51,493 nucleotides of DNA from an uncultured Clostridium sp. (lineage in GTDB: Bacteria; Bacillota; Clostridia; Clostridiales; Clostridiaceae), in the NCBI GenBank assembly GCA_900548455.1, contig URKQ01000026.1, positions 1-51,493 on the forward strand, read 5' to 3'. Numbering within the stretch: the stretch's first letter is position 1; the number at the start of each line of letters is the position of its first letter. Below are positions 1 to 8,245 of the stretch, in pieces. The position numbers and the translations under genes are program-made. Under the pieces are notes generated by a model, which saw nothing but the letters and a program-made list of their open reading frames with translations, did no database searches and was not told the origin of the DNA.

Positions 1-2
1 AA

Positions 3-938
3 CAACTTAATATGGTTGTTATGGCTTTAGCCGGTGCAGGTCGTATATTTAACCTTATAGATGAAAACAGTGAAGAAGATCAAGGAACTGTTACTCTTGT
101 AAATGCAAAAAATCATAATGGTGAATTAATTGAAGTTAGTGAACATACAGGAATTTGGGCATGGAAATATCCTCATGATGATGGTACTGTTACTTTAAGT
201 GAATTAAAGGGAGAAGTACGATTTTATGATGTAGACTTTGGATACGATGAAAATAAAACTGTATTACACGATATTTCTCTTTATGCAGAGCCAGGTCAGA
301 AGGTTGCCTTTGTTGGTTCTACAGGAGCAGGAAAAACAACTATTACTAATTTAATCAATAGGTTTTATGATATAGCTGATGGTAAAATTCGTTATGATGG
401 TATAAATATAAATAAAATTAAAAAGAGCGATTTAAGGCGTTCCCTTGGAATTGTGTTACAGGATGTTAATTTGTTTACTGGAACAATAATGGATAATATT
501 AGATATGGTAAGCTAGACGCTACTGACGAAGAAGTGTATGCTGCTGCAAAACTTGCCAACGCTGATAATTTTATTAAGATGTTACCTGATGGATATGAAA
601 CAATAATATCTGGAGATGGTGGAAGATTGTCTCAAGGTCAAAAACAATTAATTTCAATTGCTAGAGCAGCTGTAGCAGATCCTCCTGTTATGATTTTAGA
701 TGAAGCAACATCTAGTATTGATACTCGTACTGAGTCAATTGTTCAAAAGGGAATGGATGCTTTAATGCACGGCAGAACCGTATTTGTAATTGCCCATAGA
801 TTATCTACTGTTCAAAACTCAGATGTAATAATGGTTCTTGAACAAGGTAAAATAATAGAAAGAGGAACACATGAAATGTTAATTGAAGAAAAGGGTAAAT
901 ATTATCAATTATATACAGGTGCATTTGAATTAGAATAG
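3..938 (+). CDS. ABC exporter, C-terminal part (5' end outside window)
   Basis: This is the C-terminal part of a fused membrane/ATPase ABC exporter of the multidrug/lipid type; the reading frame is open to the window edge, so the transmembrane part is missing. The first visible residues (QLN-MVVMALAGAGRIFNLID) match the linker that usually follows the last membrane helix. The ATPase domain shows Walker A GSTGAGKTT (about nt 315-342), a Q-loop, the signature LSQGQKQ, Walker B VMILDEATSSID and the switch His in IAHRLST. An Asp/His-rich insert of about 50 residues (NHNGELIEV...WKYPHDDG) precedes the ATPase domain. Such exporters often occur as heterodimers, so a partner gene may lie just upstream. 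The substrate cannot be told from the sequence. Confidence 0.93.
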   Translation, partial: QLNMVVMALAGAGRIFNLIDENSEEDQGTVTLVNAKNHNGELIEVSEHTGIWAWKYPHDDGTVTLSELKGEVRFYDVDFGYDENKTVLHDISLYAEPGQKVAFVGSTGAGKTTITNLINRFYDIADGKIRYDGININKIKKSDLRRSLGIVLQDVNLFTGTIMDNIRYGKLDATDEEVYAAAKLANADNFIKMLPDGYETIISGDGGRLSQGQKQLISIARAAVADPPVMILDEATSSIDTRTESIVQKGMDALMHGRTVFVIAHRLSTVQNSDVIMVLEQGKIIERGTHEMLIEEKGKYYQLYTGAFELE

Positions 939-953
939 GTATCATATTATAAT
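925..953 (+). promoter_or_regulatory. putative promoter of the PocR/AraC regulator
   Basis: TTGAAT at 925-930 and a perfect TATAAT at 948-953 are separated by 17 bases. The -35 box lies within the last codons of the upstream exporter gene. No terminator is visible between the two genes, so read-through is also possible. Confidence 0.5.
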
Positions 954-1018
954 AGAAATAATATATGTTATCCAGGTAAATGAAAATCACTATATAAATT
1001 GGTAAGGAGTAAAGTATT

Positions 1019-2047
1019 TTGATTAAAGAAAATTTAAGCTTATGTAGAGTAATTGATTTAGAAAAATGGGACAGCCTTCAAGAGTCACTGTCTACGGTAA
1101 CTAAAATGGCAATAATTATTGTTGATTATAAGGGTAATCCAATTACAAAGCATAGCGGATGCCATAGATTTTGTAATGCTGTTAGATCCAACCCTGAACT
1201 TGAAAAGTATTGTAAAAAATGTGATTCAAGAGGTGGACTTGAAGCTGTAAGGCTGAATGAACCATATATATACTTATGTCATTATAATATAGTAGATATT
1301 GCAATACCAATTATGATTGATGGTAAATATATTGGAGCAGTTATGGCAGGGCAAGTTAAAATATCAGATGTAGACACATCAGATATTTTAGAGCAAATAG
1401 TTATGACATCTAAAAGTTCAAACGCTCAAAACGCTTTAATTGAATTTAAGGAATACTATGATGAACTACCTGTATTATCACTAAAAGAAGTGAAGGAAAT
1501 TGCAAATATGTTATTTTCATTATGTAATTACCTAGTAGAGGAAGCCCTTGATAAAAACTTAATTGCAGAAATGTATCAAAAGACAATTAAAAGTCAATTT
1601 GAAGTTGATGGTGGTTATACTCTTAAAAATATGGAACATGCTAAAAAGGAAATTTCTAATGCTATAATTAATACTTTTATATCGGAAAAGCCTGAAACTG
1701 AAAAATCAGAAGTTAAAGTTTGTAATACTTTAAAACCGGCTATAGAATATATTTATAAGCATAAAAGTGAAAATATCACTGCAGAAAAAATGGCTAATAT
1801 TTGCCATATAAGTACTACTTATTTTAGTAAACTATTTGTAAAAGAAACAGGAGAAAAATTTTCCTCATATGTTTCAAAACTCAGAGTTGAATGGGCAAAG
1901 AGTATCCTAGAAGAAACAGAGATGTCCATTAATGAAATTAGTGATGAACTAGGTTTTAGTGATGCAGGTTATTTTATTAAAATATTTAAGAAATATGAAG
2001 GAGTGACGCCTTCTCTTTATAGAAAATATTGCAATAAAAATTTTTAG
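1019..2047 (+). CDS. AraC-family regulator with PocR sensory domain
   Basis: A transcription regulator of 342 residues. Residues of about 8-170 form a PocR domain, recognisable by its Cys/His pattern (HSGCHRFCNAVR, EKYCKKCDSRGG, YLCHYNIVDIAIPI) and the IGAVMAGQ segment. The C-terminal 100 residues form a double helix-turn-helix AraC domain (ENITAEKMANICHISTTYFSKLF ... INEISDELGFSDAGYFIKIFKKY). Known PocR regulators respond to small polyols such as 1,2-propanediol. Since the next two genes oxidise glycerol and phosphorylate dihydroxyacetone, glycerol or a related diol is the likely effector (inference). The start is TTG, chosen because AAGGAG at 1004-1009 lies nine bases upstream and no in-frame ATG fits. 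Confidence 0.9.
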   Translation: MIKENLSLCRVIDLEKWDSLQESLSTVTKMAIIIVDYKGNPITKHSGCHRFCNAVRSNPELEKYCKKCDSRGGLEAVRLNEPYIYLCHYNIVDIAIPIMIDGKYIGAVMAGQVKISDVDTSDILEQIVMTSKSSNAQNALIEFKEYYDELPVLSLKEVKEIANMLFSLCNYLVEEALDKNLIAEMYQKTIKSQFEVDGGYTLKNMEHAKKEISNAIINTFISEKPETEKSEVKVCNTLKPAIEYIYKHKSENITAEKMANICHISTTYFSKLFVKETGEKFSSYVSKLRVEWAKSILEETEMSINEISDELGFSDAGYFIKIFKKYEGVTPSLYRKYCNKNF

Positions 2048-2057
2048 ATAAATAAAG

Positions 2058-2108
2058 AAATAGCAGATAAGCTTTATTAAGGATTTAAGTTTATCTGCTA
2101 TTTTTACG
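2058..2108 (+). terminator. terminator after the PocR/AraC regulator
   Basis: A perfect 13-bp stem (2058-2070 with 2091-2103, AAATAGCAGATAA and complement) with a 20-base loop runs directly into a T-rich stretch. It separates the regulator from the glycerol genes. Confidence 0.8.
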
Positions 2109-2199
2109 TATATATTTAAAAAGAGTGATGGTACTAATTTGAGCCTTATATTACCTTGTTTGAGTTAAAAAGTATATAAAATTACCATAGTGATGAAAA

Positions 2200-2240
2200 A
2201 TGACAAAAAAATTCAATTAAAAATCGTAATTTTTTGTCAT
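2200..2240 (+). promoter_or_regulatory. A/T-rich hairpin upstream of the glycerol genes
   Basis: ATGACAAAAAAATT (2200-2213) is complementary, with one bulge, to AATTTTTTGTCAT (2228-2240). It lies just upstream of the likely gldA promoter. It could be an operator for a dimeric protein or an RNA hairpin; the sequence alone does not decide. Confidence 0.35.
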
Positions 2241-2254
2241 GTTCCTCCAATGAA

Positions 2255-2278
2255 TTTACATGTAAACGATATTATAAT
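2255..2278 (+). promoter_or_regulatory. gldA promoter region with palindrome and cre-like site
   Basis: TTTACATGTAAA (2255-2266) is a perfect 12-bp palindrome. Overlapping it, TGTAAACGATATTA (2261-2274) fits the catabolite-responsive element consensus TGWAANCGNTNWCA at 13 of 14 positions. TATAAT at 2273-2278 is a perfect -10 box, while no good -35 box lies 17 bases upstream, as expected for an activator-dependent promoter. The reading is activation by the neighbouring PocR/AraC protein and repression by CcpA; both are inferences. Confidence 0.55.
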
Positions 2279-2299
2279 TAAATCATGGTAAAGATAATG

Positions 2300-2351
2300 G
2301 CACTGCAGTAAAAAACAGTTATAAGCTGATGTAGGGTAATTGCTACAGTGC
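2300..2351 (+). other. stem-loop in the gldA leader
   Basis: GCACTG (2300-2305) pairs with CAGTGC (2346-2351). The stem can extend inward with mismatches, and CAGTTA/TAAGCTG inside can form a second hairpin. It is downstream of the likely -10 box and so would be in the leader RNA, about 35 bases before the gldA start. I recognise no riboswitch class; it may affect stability or translation. Confidence 0.35.
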
Positions 2352-2385
2352 TAATTTAAATAGGTTTTATGAGGGAGAGATTGAT

Positions 2386-3522
2386 ATGAGAAAAGCATTT
2401 ATATGTCCAACTAAATACGTTCAAGGTGAGGACGAAATTTTAAATTTAGGTTATTTTGTAAAGGGTTATGGTAAATCTGCTCTATTAATAGCACATAAAG
2501 ATGACGTTGCTCGTGTAAAAGATAAATTAGATAAAACAGCAGAAAAGTTCGGAATTTCATTCGTTGAAAGTGGATTTACTGGAGAATGTTCAAGACAAGA
2601 AGTTGCAAGACTACAAGAAGTAGCTAAAGACAATCAATGTTCTTGCACAATAGGACTTGGTGGCGGAAAAGCTATAGACACTGCTAAATGTGTTGCTGAA
2701 GGTGAAGCACTTATTATTGTTCCTACAATTGCAGCTACAGATGCACCAACAAGTCACTCAGCTGTACTTTATACACCAGAAGGAGCTTTTGATGATTATG
2801 CATATTTCAAACAAAGCCCAAGTGTAATATTAATTGATACAACAGTAATAGCTAAAGCACCTACAAGATTTTTAGTATCAGGAATGGGAGATGCGTTATC
2901 AACATACTTTGAAGCTAGAGCTACTGCAAATTCATTTTCTAATGTAAATGCTGGATTACCATGTGGATATAGAGAAGGTTTATGTGGACCAGCAAAAGGA
3001 ACAAATGCAGCATTAGCATTAGCAAAAGTTTGCTTTGATAATTTAATGAAAGATGGAGTTAAAGCTAAAGCAGCATCTGATTGTAACTTAGTTACTCCAG
3101 CTCTAGAAAATATTATAGAAACAAATATTCTTTTATCAGGTCTTGGATTTGAAAGTGCAGGTCTAGCTGGAGCTCATGCAATTCACGATGGTCTTACTAT
3201 ATTAGAAGGTACTCATAAGTATTTCCATGGAGAAAAAGTTGCATTTGGTACAATTGCACAATTAGTATTAGAAAATGCTCCAACTGAAGAAATGGAACAA
3301 GTATTAGATTTCTGCTTAGCAATTGGACTTCCAGTTTGTTTATCAGATATAGGTGTTGATAGTATATCTGAAGAAGAACTTATGGAAGTTGCTAAAAAAG
3401 CATGTATTGAAGAAGAATCAATCCATTCAATGCCATTCCCAATTACTGTAGAAGCTGTAGCTGCTGCTATAATTACTGCAGATAAGATAGGTAAAGAGTT
3501 TAAAGCAAGTAGAGGAGTGTAA
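2386..3522 (+). CDS. gldA: glycerol dehydrogenase
   Basis: NAD-dependent oxidation of glycerol to dihydroxyacetone, in the cytoplasm; iron-type alcohol dehydrogenase superfamily but zinc-using in this branch. The nucleotide-binding loop GLGGGKAIDTAK is near residue 90-100. Likely zinc ligands are Asp169 (GMGDALSTYFEA), His264 (AHAIHDG) and His281 (HKYFHGEKVAFG). At 378 residues it is slightly longer than the usual 365-370; the extra residues fit the segment after the Asp ligand (about 185-203), which holds two cysteines. It is the first gene of a two-gene operon: five bases separate its stop from the dihydroxyacetone kinase start, so product is passed directly to the next step. The GGGAGA ribosome site precedes ATG. 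Confidence 0.95.
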   Translation: MRKAFICPTKYVQGEDEILNLGYFVKGYGKSALLIAHKDDVARVKDKLDKTAEKFGISFVESGFTGECSRQEVARLQEVAKDNQCSCTIGLGGGKAIDTAKCVAEGEALIIVPTIAATDAPTSHSAVLYTPEGAFDDYAYFKQSPSVILIDTTVIAKAPTRFLVSGMGDALSTYFEARATANSFSNVNAGLPCGYREGLCGPAKGTNAALALAKVCFDNLMKDGVKAKAASDCNLVTPALENIIETNILLSGLGFESAGLAGAHAIHDGLTILEGTHKYFHGEKVAFGTIAQLVLENAPTEEMEQVLDFCLAIGLPVCLSDIGVDSISEEELMEVAKKACIEEESIHSMPFPITVEAVAAAIITADKIGKEFKASRGV

Positions 3523-3527
3523 TACAC

Positions 3528-5288
3528 ATGAAAAAACTAATTAATAAGCCTGAAACTGTTGTAATGGAAATGTGCAATGGTATAGCTATGGCACACCCAG
3601 AGCTTGAGTTTGTTAGAAAATATAAAGTAATAAAGAAGAAAAATATAAATAAAAATAAAGTAAGTTTGATAAGTGGTGGCGGAAGTGGTCATGAACCTGC
3701 TCATGCTGGATTTATTGGAAAAGGAATGCTAGATGCTGCAGTATGTGGAGATGTTTTCGCATCTCCATCACAAATCCAAGTTTATCAAGCAATAAAGGAA
3801 ACTGCTAGTGATAAAGGTACATTATTAATCATTAAAAACTATAGTGGTGATATGATGAACTTTAAAAATGCAGCTCACTTAGCAACTGAAGATGGTATAA
3901 AAGTTGATTATGTAAAAGTTGATGATGATATAGCTGTTGAGGATAGCTTATATACCGTTGGAAGAAGAGGAGTTGCTGGAACAGTTCTAGTTCATAAAAT
4001 TGCTGGAGCTGCCGCTGAAAAAGGATTAGCTTTAGAAGAAGTTAAAAGTGTTGCAGAGAAAGCAGTAGCCAATGTAAGAAGTTTAGGCTTTGCATTTTCC
4101 TCTTGTACAGTACCAGCCAAAGGTACTCCAACCTTTGATATAGCTGAAGATGAAATGGAATTTGGTGTTGGAATCCATGGAGAACCAGGAATAAAAAGAG
4201 AAAAAATGGCTACAGCAGATGAACTTGCTGAAAGAATAGTAAATGCAATTTTGAAGGACATGAATATAGATGGAACTAACAAGGAAGAAATTGCATTATT
4301 AATAAATGGTTTTGGTTCAACTCCACTACAAGAGCTTTACTTATTTAATAATTCAGTTACAGCTGAACTTGCAAAGAAGAATGTTAAGATTTGCAAAACT
4401 TTTGTAGGAAATTATATGACTAGTATTGATATGGAAGGTGCTTCAGTTTCTATCATGAAATTAGATGGTGAACTAAAAGAATTATTATTTGCACCAAGTG
4501 ATACACCAGCATTTAAAGTATCAGGATATGTGGATCCTATTGAATATGTAAGTTTAGATGTATGTAATGATGAAGAGGATGAAGTTTCTTTTGAAGTAGA
4601 AACAAATGACTCATTTAAAAATATAGAAAATGAAAAAGTAACTTTAAATAATATGATCTACATAGTAGATAAAATGAGTGAAGTTATCATTGAAAACGAA
4701 GTCCCATTCTGTGAGTTAGATTCACATGCAGGTGATGGAGACTTTGGAATGAGTGTTGCTAAAGGATTTAAACAATTAAAAAGAGAATGGAAAGAAATTT
4801 TAAGCGGAGACCATAAGAGTATTAGTCAGTTCTTAAATGCTTGTTCATTAGTAATAATGGAACACTGTGGTGGAGCTTCAGGCCCAATATGGGGTTCAGC
4901 TTTTAGAGCAGCAGGAAAGAAAGTTGAAAATATTAGTGAGCTAACTGTAAAAGATTTTGCAGATATGATGCAAGCAGCAGTTAAGGGTATACAAGCTACT
5001 GGTGAACGTTCTTTTGGAAGAGGAGCAGTTGTTGGAGATAAAACTCTAATAGATGCATTAGTTCCTTGTGCAGATTCCTTAGCTAATTCAGCAGATAATA
5101 AAGTTGCTTTTAAAGAAGCACTTGTATTAGGTGCAAAGGCAGCTGTTGATGGAGCTAAAAAGACTGAAGATATCGTTGCTCGTATGGGAAGAGCCGGTAC
5201 AGTAGGAGATAGAAGCTTAGGATATCCAGATGCAGGAGCTTATGGATTAGGTGTAATCTTTACTGAAGTAGCTAAATCAGTTAAATAA
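3528..5288 (+). CDS. dhaK: dihydroxyacetone kinase, fused DhaK-DhaL (ATP type)
   Basis: Phosphorylates dihydroxyacetone to dihydroxyacetone phosphate. Residues 1 to about 330 are the DhaK half, with the glycine-rich SGGGSGHEPAHAGFIGKGML and His217 in FGVGIHGEPG, which in this family binds the substrate covalently as a hemiaminal. Residues of about 370-586 are the DhaL nucleotide domain, with Asp398, Asp403 and Asp405 in the D-x4-D-x-D pattern that coordinates Mg-ADP/ATP, then CGGASGPIWG and GRAGTVGDRSLGYPDAGA. Fusion of both halves in one chain, without a DhaM phosphotransferase gene nearby, indicates the ATP-dependent type rather than the PEP-dependent one. It is translated from a GAGGAG site inside the end of gldA, and a terminator follows at once. 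Confidence 0.95.
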   Translation: MKKLINKPETVVMEMCNGIAMAHPELEFVRKYKVIKKKNINKNKVSLISGGGSGHEPAHAGFIGKGMLDAAVCGDVFASPSQIQVYQAIKETASDKGTLLIIKNYSGDMMNFKNAAHLATEDGIKVDYVKVDDDIAVEDSLYTVGRRGVAGTVLVHKIAGAAAEKGLALEEVKSVAEKAVANVRSLGFAFSSCTVPAKGTPTFDIAEDEMEFGVGIHGEPGIKREKMATADELAERIVNAILKDMNIDGTNKEEIALLINGFGSTPLQELYLFNNSVTAELAKKNVKICKTFVGNYMTSIDMEGASVSIMKLDGELKELLFAPSDTPAFKVSGYVDPIEYVSLDVCNDEEDEVSFEVETNDSFKNIENEKVTLNNMIYIVDKMSEVIIENEVPFCELDSHAGDGDFGMSVAKGFKQLKREWKEILSGDHKSISQFLNACSLVIMEHCGGASGPIWGSAFRAAGKKVENISELTVKDFADMMQAAVKGIQATGERSFGRGAVVGDKTLIDALVPCADSLANSADNKVAFKEALVLGAKAAVDGAKKTEDIVARMGRAGTVGDRSLGYPDAGAYGLGVIFTEVAKSVK

Positions 5289-5293
5289 AAAGT

Positions 5294-5330
5294 GGAGCAG
5301 TTGTAATATATTTTACAGCTGCTCCTTTTT
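5294..5330 (+). terminator. terminator after dihydroxyacetone kinase
   Basis: GGAGCAG/CTGCTCC arms extend through a near-perfect hairpin (5294-5325), followed by TTTTT. It ends the glycerol operon and also stands before the end of the convergent minus-strand pair. Confidence 0.85.
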
Positions 5331-5335
5331 AAAAC

Positions 5336-5968
5336 TTATTTTAATTTTGTTAAAATATCTTTTTTATTGATTTTATTACTTTTTGCTTTTGAAATCCAAA
5401 ATCTATTTGCAGACAGTAAAAATAAAAATCGTGGAAAGTTAGGTGAAATATACATATCTTCTCCGGATAAGTTTTTATTTATGTTATCTTTTAACACAGT
5501 CAGAGCAATGCCTAGATTTTTAGTTGGACCATGCCCTAAGGGAACATCTTTAATAGAACCCATCATTTCCCCAGCTCCAATACCTATCCCTTGATTAAAT
5601 TGTAATCCACATCTTACACACCAATTTTTAATAATTTCTATTGCAATTTTATTTTGATTTCCTTCATAAAAGCCACAATTTAAAATTGAATAAATTGATA
5701 TTTTTTTAGAGGGTTTGTTTTTTAGGAACGCTTCAAATTCCATTAAAAAGGATAAAAAGTTAGATGGAAGAGAATCAACGTATATAGGACTAGCAAATAT
5801 AATTTTATCGCAATTATACATATCCTCAAATGTATTTGAAGAGCTTTTCTTAATATCGATTAAGATATAATCATCCTTAGTGTCTAATAATTTTTGAATA
5901 AGATTTAGAAAGTATTCAGAATTACTATCTTTTGGTTTAGGACTGCAATTTACTAGAGCATATCTCAT
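5336..5968 (-). CDS. flavodoxin-fold NAD(P)H-dependent oxidoreductase-like protein
   Basis: A protein of about 210 residues, starting MRYALVNCSPKPKDSNS. This opening is the typical first beta strand and phosphate loop of the FMN-reductase/flavodoxin-like fold (xxNxSPKPKxSxS), followed by DKIIFASPIYVDSLPSN, which fits the second FMN contact loop. The start at 5968 is preferred over the upstream frame to 6028 because GGAGGG lies at the right distance. The gene begins within the last 32 bases of the next minus-strand gene, so the two are translationally coupled. The second half (residues about 130-200) is less familiar. The electron acceptor is unknown. Confidence 0.75.
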   Translation of the reverse strand: MRYALVNCSPKPKDSNSEYFLNLIQKLLDTKDDYILIDIKKSSSNTFEDMYNCDKIIFASPIYVDSLPSNFLSFLMEFEAFLKNKPSKKISIYSILNCGFYEGNQNKIAIEIIKNWCVRCGLQFNQGIGIGAGEMMGSIKDVPLGHGPTKNLGIALTVLKDNINKNLSGEDMYISPNFPRFLFLLSANRFWISKAKSNKINKKDILTKLK

Positions 5969-6461
5969 TAATAAGCCCTCCAATTTCAATAATATTTTCT
6001 TTAAAATATATATTACTAGTCTTAGCATTGAAGTTTATGGCATTTCCTTTAACAAGGGCCCTAGCTGTTTTCTTTTCATCCTCAGTAATTTCTTCTCCAT
6101 AAAAAATTGTATTTAACATAAGTTTATTTGGATATCTACTTTTATGATGGACTTCATTATTTCTAATTGTGAAATATGGCAATATATAACTTATTCCTCT
6201 ATCTAAAACATTTTTTATAAAAGGACTATAACTGCCATAACAACACTTACTTATTATAATTAATTCATCACACTTTGAAAGTAGCTCGCCCATATTATTA
6301 TAAGAGTCTTTAATTATGCACTTACCAGGAGTTTTAATCCAACATCCAAAACATCCAACACAGCAATTAATCTTTTTATTATTGCAAATTATTACTGTGT
6401 TTTCATCTTCTTGTACTGGTGGTTTATCCATATCAGATAAATCATGAATTATTAATCTCAT
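5937..6461 (-). CDS. flavodoxin family protein / FMN-reductase-like
   Basis: A 174-residue protein of the NADPH-dependent FMN-reductase-like group. It carries the family hallmark CCVGCFGCWIKTPGKCIIKD (residues about 33-52), which forms the cysteine-containing loop of iron-sulfur-flavoprotein relatives, and then DELIIISKCCYGSYSPFIKNVLDRG for flavin contact. The N-terminal flavodoxin phosphate loop is unusually short (MRLIIHDLSDMD). Start ATG at 6461 has GGAG upstream. It overlaps the following minus-strand gene by 32 bases; both have the same fold, so a heteromeric or sequential flavoprotein pair is possible, though not shown. Confidence 0.75.
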   Translation of the reverse strand: MRLIIHDLSDMDKPPVQEDENTVIICNNKKINCCVGCFGCWIKTPGKCIIKDSYNNMGELLSKCDELIIISKCCYGSYSPFIKNVLDRGISYILPYFTIRNNEVHHKSRYPNKLMLNTIFYGEEITEDEKKTARALVKGNAINFNAKTSNIYFKENIIEIGGLINEICSSKLQS

Positions 6462-6632
6462 AAATAATCTCCATTTTTTAAATTTATATAACTATATATA
6501 TTAATAATATCATGGAAATACCATTTTAAAAGTTTTAGTCTTAGAAAAATTGCTTAAAGTACTTGATATGAATTATTCTAAGTGATATACTAAATAAGCA
6601 TTTCACCAAATAATAGTAAAGAAGGTGTTATT

Positions 6633-7442
6633 TTGATTGAAGTGAAAAATTTGACTAAGACTTTTAAAGTATCTAAACGGAACAAAGGATTAGGTCCAGC
6701 TATGAAATCTTTAGTTAGTAGACAGTACGAAACTGTACATGCCCTTAGTGATGTATCATTTTCCATAGATGATGGAGAGATGGTAGGTTATATTGGACCA
6801 AATGGAGCAGGGAAAAGTACTACAATTAAAATCATGAGCGGCATATTAAATCCCGATAGTGGACAATGTGTAATTAATGACAGAATACCATGGAAAGACA
6901 GAATTAATCACGTGAAAGATATAGGAGTTGTATTTGGCCAAAGATCTCAGCTTTGGTGGGACGTTCCCGTAATTGATTCCTATGAATTATTAAAAGACAT
7001 TTATAAAATCCCATATTCAAATTATAACAAAACCCTCAATGAACTTATAGAACTCTTAAATATAGGAGATATAATTAAAACACCAACTCGTCAATTAAGT
7101 TTAGGACAAAGAATGAGATGCGAAATTGGAGCATCATTAATTCATAATCCTAAGATATTATTCCTAGATGAACCAACAATAGGACTAGATTCCGTTTCCA
7201 AAATTGCAGTTAGAAATTTTATAAAAGAAATTAACAAAGAAAGAAAAACTACGGTGATTCTTACAACACATGATACACAAGACTTAGATGCCCTTACAAA
7301 AAGAATTATTTTAATTGGTAAAGGACAAGTTCTTCTTGATGGAGATTTAGAAGATTTAAAAGAAAAGTTTAGTAAAGATGGTACAGGTACTACAAGTGTG
7401 GAGGATGTTGTAGTTAGCCTTTATAAGGAGTATAGAATATGA
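6633..7442 (+). CDS. ABC-2 type exporter ATPase (COG4586-like)
   Basis: ATP-binding subunit, 269 residues. It contains Walker A GPNGAGKSTT (about residues 54-63), the Q-loop FGQRSQLWWD characteristic of this exporter subgroup, signature LSLGQRMR, Walker B ILFLDEPTIGLD and switch His in TTHDTQD. The N-terminal extension before Walker A (RNKGLGPAMKSLVSRQYETVHAL) is also typical of COG4586 ATPases. The start is TTG with a GAAGGTG site upstream. The gene overlaps the next by four bases (ATGA) and heads a three-gene operon with two dissimilar permeases, giving a heterodimeric channel plus ATPase. The cargo is not identifiable. Confidence 0.92.
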   Translation: MIEVKNLTKTFKVSKRNKGLGPAMKSLVSRQYETVHALSDVSFSIDDGEMVGYIGPNGAGKSTTIKIMSGILNPDSGQCVINDRIPWKDRINHVKDIGVVFGQRSQLWWDVPVIDSYELLKDIYKIPYSNYNKTLNELIELLNIGDIIKTPTRQLSLGQRMRCEIGASLIHNPKILFLDEPTIGLDSVSKIAVRNFIKEINKERKTTVILTTHDTQDLDALTKRIILIGKGQVLLDGDLEDLKEKFSKDGTGTTSVEDVVVSLYKEYRI

Positions 7443-8242
7443 AGGCTTATTGGAGTTTTTTCAAAATTCGCTTTATAAATGGGCTTCAGTATAGAGTTGC
7501 AGCTTATGCAGGTGTGGCAACTCAACTAGCGTGGGGATTTATGTACATAATGCTGTATCATAGCTTTTATTTAAGTAATCCTTCAGCTGTACCCATGTCA
7601 ATTTCAAAGCTTTCAAGTTATATATGGCTTCAACAAAGCTTTCTGGCTTTATTTATGACTTGGTTTCTCGATAATGATATATTTGAACTTATATCTAGTG
7701 GAAATGTGGCATATGAAATGTGTAGACCACTAGATATATATAATATGTGGTTTATAAAAAGCTTAGCAATAAGATTTTCAAAGACACTTTTGAGATGTTT
7801 CCCGATACTGATAATTGCATCACTATTACCAGGAACCTACAAATTTAGTGGGCCACCATCCTTAAGTGCTTTTGTGCTGTTTCTAATTTCAATGATACTA
7901 GGATCAATAGTTGTAATATCATATTGTATGCTAATTTATATTTTCACTTTTTACACAGTGTCACCAATGGGCATAAGGATGGTTATGACAATGATAGCAG
8001 ACTTTTTTTCTGGCGGATTAGTTCCACTTCCTTTATTACCAGACTGGCTTACAAAGTATATATACTATTCTCCCTTTGGAGCTATGCAAAATACACCCTT
8101 TAGAATATATATTGGTGATGTATCTATAAATGAAGCAGTTATATCTATATTATTACAAGGGTTTTGGGCAATAGTGTTAATTGTTATAGGTAAGTTTATT
8201 ATGAGTAAAGCTATAAAAAAAGTTTTTGTTCAAGGAGGTTAA
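7439..8242 (+). CDS. ABC-2 type permease (COG4587-like)
   Basis: A membrane protein of 267 residues with about six hydrophobic segments, including VAAYAGVATQLAWGFMYIML, LIIASLLPGTY, SAFVLFLISMILGSIVVISY and the last helix near residues 235-252. The motif GGLVPLPLLPDWL between helices is common in ABC-2 permeases of this group. Its start overlaps the ATPase stop by four bases and the second permease follows after three bases, which indicates co-translation. It is expected to form one half of the membrane channel. Confidence 0.85.
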   Translation: MKAYWSFFKIRFINGLQYRVAAYAGVATQLAWGFMYIMLYHSFYLSNPSAVPMSISKLSSYIWLQQSFLALFMTWFLDNDIFELISSGNVAYEMCRPLDIYNMWFIKSLAIRFSKTLLRCFPILIIASLLPGTYKFSGPPSLSAFVLFLISMILGSIVVISYCMLIYIFTFYTVSPMGIRMVMTMIADFFSGGLVPLPLLPDWLTKYIYYSPFGAMQNTPFRIYIGDVSINEAVISILLQGFWAIVLIVIGKFIMSKAIKKVFVQGG

Positions 8243-8245
8243 GAG

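Noticed and set aside
2200..2351. Known riboswitch before gldA
   Set aside because: The hairpins present do not match a riboswitch consensus I know, and the first lies upstream of the likely promoter.
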